From Pardosa pseudoannulata (Eukaryota; Arthropoda; Arachnida; Araneae; Lycosidae), in NCBI GenBank assembly GCA_032207245.1, contig CM063510.1, positions 47,146,315-47,210,314 on the forward strand: a stretch of 64,000 bases of DNA, read 5' to 3'. The first letter of the stretch is position 1; every line of letters starts with the position of its first letter. The position numbers and the translations under genes are program-made. Under the pieces are notes generated by a model that was not told where the DNA came from, searched no databases, and saw only the letters and a list, made by a program, of their open reading frames with translations. Below, piece after piece: positions 56,014-64,000 of this stretch.

Positions 56014-59000
56014 AATGATCTGCACAAAAATGTTATTGGAAAATCCTCCAACGGTAGGAAAGATTAGCTGCAAGCAATGGACCAGCCATGTTATTCAAAC
56101 AAATTACAGTACAAAACGCATTTTTAATATTTTTTCGACCATATTTTGTATTGCCCTTTGAAATCTGAGCTACTTTCATCCACGTTCACAATTTTTCCTA
56201 GTTGTCACGAACAAAAAGTCCATAAAATCCCCCAAAATTGATTTTAACATTCTCCTGATTGCTATTTCTGTCAGTTACTTTCTTATATAACACAAGTCGA
56301 CATATTAGTAATCATTTAAATATAACCATTTTACTGAATGCATACAATGGTAGTTAAATATATGTATGTAGTTTAAACTCATAATCCCTAAAACTGATAT
56401 CTGAAAGCGCTGAGTCGGTAATTTTCCTCGGATGAACTCGGAGAAATGACAACAAATATACAATTCTTACAGATTTAAATAGAAGATGGAGAAATGATGA
56501 AAAAAAATTCCTAGTTAAGAGTCTACAGCAACTATTCAACCTAATAATCAAAATTTGGTAGAATAGGGAAGCATAAGCTATATGGACCGAAACTAATGTC
56601 TTTAGTTTTATAATATTCATAGCTTATACACATGAAATACTTTCTCAAAATTGCCTTGTAAATAAAGAAAATATCTGGTACATTATTTGCCATACTATCT
56701 GGTATATCGTTTAAAATCGTACTTTGATATTTTGTTGAATATTCATGTCTAAAACACCCCTCTACCCTGAGAAATGTTTGAAGAAACATTTTGGATTATA
56801 ATCTGGGGTTATATCTGTAAATATGTGGCAGAACAGAAAATCTGAAAAACGAACTTAGCTGTGGACAAAATTTGGCATGTAGTTTTGGCACCAAAATCTT
56901 AGATCTGTCTCTAATTTTGGTTGATAAGTCAATTGAAAGAGCTGCTTTAGCATATTGGATCACATAGTACTTACACAACAAAAATTCAAATTTAGATGGA
57001 ACGTTGGCGATGTTAGAGCACCTTATAATGCTATTCTATGTTACCTATAGCTAATAAGCTAGCTTTAATATTTGGAACAATTTAAAAGTACAGTGTCAAA
57101 AATAACCATCACCAAAACTTGCTCGTTATACGTAACATTGTTATGTGAAAGCATATATAATGCTCTGCATATGTTTACAACTAAGTCTTTGAAAAAGGAA
57201 CTACATCTACATGTCGTTAAAAATACATAGGTCGTTTGACAGACAACCAACGAAAAGATGTAAAGGGCGAAATAGCAAAGCAGATAGAACTGTTCTGCCA
57301 GCGTGTTGACATTGAAAAATCTTTCCACCTGGGAGTAACAAGAAAAGAGACGCGACATTGGAAAATGGCTCAACCGACCGAATAAGAAAAAAAAAATACC
57401 TCGTTAATCCCCCCACTAAAGCGGAACAAATAAACGCTCTAACACGGCTGCCACCAAAACGATAGGTGACATCATGCTGCGTTTAATTCATCGGGCGAAA
57501 AGAAACAAAAACAAGCCTTAGAAACAAAAAGGAACATGACGGAAGTGAGGGAGAAAAGGAAACATCGTTTACTTTTTTATCTGGAAGGAATATTAAGTTA
57601 CCGTGCTAAGACTTCACCACATGACGAATTGGAGAAATCTAATCAATGCAGCATTACACTTTCCTTTTTAACAACGCTCTTAGTGATGGAGTGGCGTACA
57701 TAAGAGAGGGATTTCGATATTCAAACCCCTCTATTTTTCACAAATAAATGCCTTGGCTTAAGCTGTTGTATTAAAGTTTGGTCAAAGTATATTGCAATAT
57801 CGTACTTACAAATTTGATAAAATAGCGGGCACGTTACATACAAAAATTTATTTGATCTGCGACACGTTCGTCTAAAACCCCAACTATTAGAGAAGTCTGT
57901 GTACGCTATTGTGATGTACAATAATAAAAGTAGAACATGGAGAAACAATCTAAAAATTATTGTTATTCCTTTACTCAGTTCTTTGTCTGTAGGAAGAAAC
58001 AATTCATTCGATTTTGAACGTTAAATTTTAGTGTTACCGTCAATTCCATTCAGAACAGCATGGACTTAAAAGATATGTTTAGTAGACACTACAAAGTGCA
58101 ACCACAGTTAAATGGAGATATATTAATTTTTCCACGTTTTAAAGATTGATTTTTGTATTTCTGTACGATGCATTATTATTTTAATAGAAAAATAATCATT
58201 AGTATGATTATTTGCAACTATGGCCCTCGAATCCTCCTCGATTAAACTTTTAATTATATTTTATCTCCTGGAGAAACAAATCAACGGCGATTAGTATTCT
58301 AACTAAAAACAGGTTCGGGAGTGAAACACAGGTAACTGCTATCAGCATGCATGAAATGCAATAGGTGTAGCATATCTATTTGTAAGCGACACTCTCGAAT
58401 CTAATGACAGTGATGACAGTTATTAAAAAAATTGGTTTTCCATTCTTAGTAGACGCCTCGAATTTTCTTTGTTATCTAATTAGATCGTGCTAAATATTTT
58501 TTTACGTGAAGAAGGTTACTTTAAAAAACAAAAATAATTGGCGATTATTTAACGCATTTTTTAATACTTATTTTTCTGTTTGAAAATATTAAATTTTCCA
58601 CTATCAATATGCATAATTTCTTTCCTGTGTTTTTAAACTTCAATAAATTGAACTTATGTTATTGCAAGTTAAACGATCTCGCTGAAATATTAAAACATGG
58701 TACTATAACATATACTCCACTTTTTATTTTGAGCCATCAAATTTCTCGGCGAGGTGGGAGGGGGGTAGCGAATATAAGGTAAGTAGTTTTAAGGAGTATC
58801 TGGTGGCTAGAAAACGCAATACCCTAACTTCCGAATGGAATAAGTTTAGTAAATTAATTTGTCACATCAATAATAGCAGAAGGTCAAACGAGAAATTTTG
58901 AGCTGCGTGCACGTATTTTTCTGCTCTCCAGCATTGATCTTAATAAAATACGCCGCGAAAATCCCTTACTCTTTTACAAAGCCGAAAGTAAAACAACTCG

Positions 59001-60715
59001 TATTTTACCTTTCAACCAGCAAATTAAAGTATTAATAAGCAGAATAAACCGGAAAACAAACAGATGAAATTCTGATATTCTCTAATTATCATCATAGAAG
59101 CGATGCAGATGCATAAATGTAAAATCTATAACTAAGTAAGCTGATAATTGATTCAATTTACACAAAAGAAATTTAACTTTAAATAGCCTCAGCATGAATT
59201 CGCATAAAACGTTTAGGCTTCGAGAAAATAAAGAGTAATTTCTGAATAAATTATTATAAAACTGTTTGAACTAAGGGGCTTTACCATAATAAAAATTTCT
59301 TGTTGATGTTATTATAAAATGCCACAAAGGAAAAATTATTTAGAATATTAAATGACGGTAGGTGGGAAGATGAACCCAGCTGGAAGGATAACAGGGTTTA
59401 GTTGTCATTTCTGAAAATCTTTATAGTACGAATTCCTATAAAGAGGACTCCATATCTTTTTTTTTTTTTTTTTAATGGAAAAATAATAATACAGTTACTA
59501 ACCTAGGTTTATTACAATTATTTCCAGACGCGAAAAGACGGGAGAAAAAAGTTTCTCACTTAATTGTTTCAGTAAAAAAAAAAAAAATGCTTAGTTACCA
59601 TATAATGTTATTTATTCCATCGACCGCCCTGGAAATTCGACATACCTGTGTGCACGCACGCATTGCACACCTACTAACACCGGCTCTACGTACTAGCATA
59701 TACACAAACCACGCACTTGTTTCAATATTTCAAATAGCATGTTTATGCCACTTTATGCCAAGGTAAGAATTTTTTTTCCCCATTTGTGTTGAACATTCGC
59801 TACAGAAAACGTTGCTTTTGTAAACAAGGTAGAACGTCGATCGATCAACACATTAAGCAGGGAAAGGTAAGCTTTGAGAGAAAAAAGAAAAATATAAATC
59901 GCGATCTCGAAGTAGCATCTGCGAAAGTTCCCATGCCTCTTAGTTACGCAGGTGAGAAATGCGCACGAAATTCCCCTCGTTTAATTGCGCATCCACCGAC
60001 ACAAAATGGGGGAAAACAAAGATGGAAGTGAGTTTCGGCGAGTTTTGATTACTAGACTGTGGCAATCGCGTGCGGCCGCGGAACAAGTGTTTGCCGGTCG
60101 GAAGGTAACAGTTAATGGGCTCATAAAATCAGAGCGTACCCCAGAGAACGATGTTCTCTTAGCGAACCGTAATAAGCGTCGTAAAAATTGATTAGGCGGC
60201 ATTGCAGTAACACGGCATTCCCCTTATTTCCAGCATTCACTCGAGCACACGACATTTTGTAGGAAAGGAATAAAAGGGGTAGATAATTAATTCAGTGCTT
60301 TTTCAATAACGGCCTGTGATCATGTCGATTTCTTGAAAGCTACGGTCATGTTCAGTAACCCGAAGGATTTATAATTAACCGCACAGCGACTATAGAAAGA
60401 AGCATTGCATCATGTGATTAAGAAATTCAGAATTACTTCAGAGTTCTCCATTCATACTTTTAGTAAAAAAGTTTAGAAATGTGTTTTTTTTTTATTATGT
60501 TTATTGTAATATGAAGCTGGAATAATCAAAAGCCCACTCCATCTTCAAACAAGAGTAATGCTTTTCAGCACCATTAAAAAAGAAGTTATAATTAAGGTAT
60601 TTCACGATTAATTTTTAACAAAGTATTAAAGATAAAGAAGGCTAATCAAAACTAACTTACTTCGTTTTTAAATCAATCTACTTGAAAATTTAATGTTAAT
60701 AATATATTAATAATA
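56014..60715. other. no gene recognised
   Basis: The longest stretch without a recognised element. Overlapping frames of 60-102 codons at 56354-57416 and 57721-58002 are unrecognised. A CpG-containing, less AT-rich patch lies at about 59600-60250. Inside it, ATGGGGGAAAACAAAGATGG (60006-60025) is followed by a near-consensus donor (GAA/GTGAGT), which could be a 5' coding exon end; this is weak. Confidence 0.4.
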
Positions 60716-60723
60716 TATGTAAT

Positions 60724-61514
60724 CAGGGTTGGAATGATTTAAATCAGTTGATTTTTTTTTAAATCATTGATTTAAATCTTTTTAAACCTACTATATTCCA
60801 AAGACAGGAGAATTGGGAATCAGTCAGCACAGTAATACCAATAAGTAAATAAGCGTAAATAGATAGTATGTGCTTTCCAAGAATTTTGGGGTTGTTACCA
60901 GAAAGTATGTAGCAAGGGTAGGTACAATGACTAGTTATGACTAGTGGAATTCCTTTTATGTAATGGGAGGTAAAGAGATTATTACAGAACTGAATCCAGT
61001 TGAAATCCAGTTTGTCTACCAAATAACAACAGCCGTGGCATCGTCTGCTAGAATAGAAAGAGTTTTCTTCTTTTGGTATTATTTATTCTAGCCTTCGTAA
61101 CAAATTAGGAGTGGATACGGCATCGAAACTAGTGTTTTTATTGAAACAGTTAAATCCATAATTCGTTGCTTAAAAAATATTGAAAAAATTGTGATTTTTT
61201 GGTTTTTTTAATAAATAGTTTGCATCAAATGAATATTTAATTTGTTCTTTAAATTTACATCTTATTTAGTTTGCACCATCCAATTACAAAATAATAAAAT
61301 ATATTTAGATTAAAATTTATGCATTTACTTTTAGGTAATCAGTGTGTAGAATATAAAAGATAAGTTGTTACTTATAACAAACTATTCCATGCATATTGCA
61401 AAAAATATAAATACACAACAATAATTAAAATTAGAATTCAGAAAAGAACCAAATCTGATTTAAATCAAATCTGATTTTTTTTATTTTTTTAATCATGATT
61501 TTTTTCCAACCTTG
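60724..61514 (+). mobile_element. hAT element (family H), copy 2, 791 bp
   Basis: Ends CAGGGTTGGAATGATTT and reverse complement CAAGGTTGGAAAAAAATC are clear terminal inverted repeats. Target duplication TATGTAAT / TATGTAAA (7 of 8) at 60716-60723 and 61515-61522. Body about 80% identical by eye to 48019-48728, same orientation, with an extra 80 bp near the 3' side. Confidence 0.92.
60960..61180 (+). pseudogene. hATC domain fragment, second copy (broken)
   Basis: Same domain as at 48210-48443. ASSARIERVFF and LGVDTASKLVFLLKQ are readable, but frameshifts and a stop separate them. In places this copy is closer to the family signature (ERVF, LRNKLGV) although it is no longer open. Confidence 0.82.
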
Positions 61515-61522
61515 TATGTAAA

Positions 61523-62456
61523 AGTAGTTCCAAGATAAGATTAATTTTAAAAGTTCTTTCTCCTTGTTTTAAACTAGGTTTATTAAAAATGTTCCATGCG
61601 TACTTATTTTACATAAAATTTATAATATAAACACCTTAATTTAAAGAATGCCTGTTAAAACACAAAATAAAACGTGCAATACGTCAAAATAAAACTTGTA
61701 CACTATGCTTTTCGTGTTCAATTCAAGATTTTAAAAAGAGACAAAACAAACAAACGTTGAGACACAGATCATACCCAACTAAGTACGAAACCGAACATAT
61801 ATTAAGTTTTATAAAAGAGAATTTTGTAACGTGTAGGAATTTTACCTTTGACCTTATTTTTTTTCCATATCTACCTCAATAAGAGCTACGTTACTAAAAT
61901 ATTGAAAAAGTTAAGTTCTTCAGGCTGATTTAAAATGATTAAATTATTAGATTAAGTAAATTTGATTTCAACTTCTTTTTGCTGGGAAATATATTTAGCA
62001 TCGCCTACTGGGTGCCATTAAAAGGTAGGATATTTTATGCATTTTGTTTCATTTTATGTTGCACAACATATTAATATAGCCTATTTTATAAATACTACAT
62101 GTAAAACAGCCTTACCGAATGAATGAAAATGAATCAAATGTACCAATGATTATGTACTGAAGAAATTGGTTTCCTAATAGTCTGCTATTATATTAAAACC
62201 AAATTTTATTAAAACCATTTATGGGGTCGAAGTTTATTAATTTTTTTTTTTTGTTATTTTGGAAGTTCTTAAAAATGGTAGATCTAACGAGAGATGGTAA
62301 AATGGCTTATTATTGACATTTAAAAACATCGACTAGGTGGACCACGGTCTTAAGGGTTAAACCAACTTCGGAACTGTTCCAGTTTTTTCAGATGTAATTG
62401 ATACTCCATGAAGGAGAAAAAAAAACTACAAATGTAAACATAAAAAAATACTTAAC
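61523..62456. other. no gene seen
   Basis: AT-rich, nothing recognised. Confidence 0.5.
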
Positions 62457-62589
62457 GAGTTAATGACTCTTACATGACAAGCGCGCTGAACAACACAACT
62501 AGTGCACTCATAAAGCAGTAAACAACCCACCAACAATTTACGAGAAGTAAAACAGCGAATGTCACTGGCTGTATCAAAACGATATATAA
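62457..62589. repeat. direct repeat flanking SINE family 2, left copy
   Basis: About 130 bp matching 62967-63100 (AAAGCAGTAAACAA, GAGAAGTAAA, TGTCACTGGCTGTATCAAAA). The two copies bracket the SINE family 2 copy, about 510 bp apart. Confidence 0.8.
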
Positions 62590-62601
62590 AAATAATTCAT
62601 T

Positions 62602-62945
62602 TGTACAAAAGTATTTTTAATCGCATTTAATTAACAAGGAAAGTGATAAAAAATGCACTAAAAAGTAAAATTTTTGTTAGAGATTTTAGTTATGCCGTTT
62701 GCGAATAGATGCCGATAATAGTTCAAAATCTTTGCAATTGAGATTCCAAGTACGCTGAACAGCTTTCTGCATTTACCAAACAATTTTTATTTTCAATCTA
62801 TGTTTTGGTGACTGAATATTGTATTGTCACCGGAATTGAACCTAAGTGCAACACTTCTGACCTCTAGAATCTCTCTCTCTCTAGTCAGGCAGGTAGTTAA
62901 AAAATTGGTTTCGAAATATCATCTGACACACAAGTGAAGTTAAAG
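62602..62945 (-). mobile_element. tRNA-like SINE (family 2), copy 2
   Basis: Matches 26590-26935 over most of its length (GTACGCTGAACAGCTTT, GACTGAATATTGTATTGTCA). B box on the minus strand is GGTTCAATTCC, one base from consensus. A CT-repeat insertion (62870-62882) disrupts the tRNA-like head. Confidence 0.65.
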
Positions 62946-62966
62946 AGTCTTTAAACCCTCCCTAAC

Positions 62967-63100
62967 CAGTTAACGACTCTTGCATGACAAGCTCATTTGG
63001 AAACACAACTCATGCACTCAAAGCAGTAAACAATCCACTAATAATTTCCGAGAAGTAAACAAACAGCTAATGTCACTGGCTGTATCAAAACGATATAAAA
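62967..63100. repeat. direct repeat flanking SINE family 2, right copy
   Basis: Partner of 62457-62589. Far too long for a target duplication; a local segmental duplication is the likelier cause. Confidence 0.8.
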
Positions 63101-63149
63101 TCCTTGAAGGTGTCCTTCATTTAAAAAAGCAGGGAGAAGGGGAATGGAG

Positions 63150-63480
63150 CGAGGAGCTTGAATTCCAAAAAAAGGATTCCTTTCTGGGGCGGCCGAAAAG
63201 ACACCTGGTTGCACATTGATGGGAGCCACCTACTCTCTCCGTTCCGCATTCTTCGAGCGAGGAATGCAAATTACGAACTTCGAACTGGATTCGAGACACA
63301 TCCAAGAAAGCGAAACCGACAGCCTACCTACGGGGTTCGCCATTCTCACACCAATTCAGAGCCGGAAGCAAGATGGGCAGATGGATACCACCGCCACGGT
63401 CGCAGGGCCGAGGGTGACGTCAGCCTCACAAACTTAAAATACACACAGGGTTGTCTGGCCGGAACGAGATGAAATTAAAC
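63150..63480. other. GC-rich block with CRE palindrome, candidate exon or promoter
   Basis: GC- and CpG-richer than almost anything else here. It contains the cAMP-response-element palindrome TGACGTCA (63415-63422) and overlapping open frames on both strands (63158-63472, 63216-63437, 63117-63305 minus). The frame from 63216 has a protein-like part (FERGMQITNFELDSRHIQES) but I recognise no family. Either a host exon/promoter or the head of an unknown retroelement. Confidence 0.35.
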
Positions 63481-63976
63481 TGAGGGGGATTACTTTTCCA
63501 CAGCCCGATGACAGAACACCGCCACAACAAAGAGAATATAAATAATATTTATTTGAAAGAAAACTTCATTTTCAATAAGTATGAAAATGAATGAAAAAAG
63601 CTTGACGTTATGAGAAAACTTAATCATAATGTGTAATAAGTTTTTTCAGATGTGAACCTTTTTTTCCTCTGGAGCATAGTAAATAAATACCTTTTACAAG
63701 TACTTTTGAGGTAATTTTTTTCATTAACCCATTACTGATGAGAGTTCCTTTTTATGGACATTTCCCTTTGCACTCCAAATTATATTTCAATTTTATTATC
63801 TCTCAACACTTCTAAGTGTTTTATTTAAAATATTCTTAAACTAAAAAATAGGGCAATTTAAATAAATGAAAAGACAAATTCTATTAAAAGCCAGTTTTAT
63901 TTACAGTATTGCACGTTTTACATACACACACACAAAATAAAAATTTTTCTTCCTCTAGGTATTTTTCTATTTGAAC
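63481..63976. other. no gene seen
   Basis: AT-rich, with a short CA run near 63924-63933. Confidence 0.5.
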
Positions 63977-63979
63977 ATC

Positions 63980-64000
63980 GATTGGTTTGGATTTGAACGA
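63980..64000 (-). mobile_element. possible SINE family 1 tail, cut by window end
   Basis: CGATTGGTTTGGATTTGAAC resembles the tail side of minus-strand family 1 copies. Too short to be certain. Confidence 0.35.

Overview
The window is AT-rich animal DNA, most likely from an invertebrate. The evidence is consensus splice sites, long (TA)n/(CA)n microsatellites, tRNA-derived SINEs, non-LTR retrotransposon remnants and many small DNA transposons with target-site duplications (TSDs). I cannot fix the phylum; the microsatellite and SINE content would suit a mollusc or a chelicerate, but that is inference.

Only one host gene is well supported. It is on the minus strand and only its 3' end lies here: a 147-bp internal exon (27128-26982), an intron of about 1.9 kb, a terminal coding exon (25045-24785), and probably a 3'UTR of about 2.2 kb ending near an AATAAA at 22555-22550. 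I do not recognise the protein. Its visible C-terminus is a polar Ser/Thr/Asn-rich linker followed by a charged, helix-forming tail. Upstream exons must lie above 27.1 kb, inside the window or beyond it. Weaker candidates for host sequence are a possible exon near 47.4-47.5 kb (-), a GC/CpG-richer block near 46.0-46.45 kb with a TATA-like site, a possible start-codon/splice-donor segment near 60.0 kb, and a GC-rich block with a CRE palindrome near 63.2-63.45 kb.

The rest is a dense and partly nested transposon landscape. (1) A tRNA-derived SINE family has about a dozen copies, seven or more with 9-14 bp TSDs. (2) A second tRNA-like SINE family has two copies (26.6 and 62.6 kb). (3) TTAA-flanked piggyBac-like derivatives lie at 0.5, 8.7, 27.6 (weaker), 35.6, 42.8 and 55.3 kb; four keep a C-terminal cysteine-rich domain remnant. 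(4) hAT elements with 8-bp TSDs lie at 11.5, 30.2, 33.6, 33.9, 48.0 and 60.7 kb, two of which keep the C-terminal hAT dimerisation domain. (5) Pogo/Tigger-like elements lie at 5.4 and 21.9 kb. (6) Small TAA-flanked MITEs lie at 17.7, 18.7 and 20.55 kb. (7) There is a solo LTR at 2.8-3.4 kb. (8) Decayed LINE pieces lie at 13.35-15.03 and 30.1-30.9 kb. Several insertions can be dated relative to each other because one element sits in another, or because a second copy of the host repeat in this same window shows the empty site.

No bacterial-type operons, CRISPR arrays, rRNA or functional tRNA genes were seen. Most open frames of 60-130 codons are microsatellite, SINE or chance frames.
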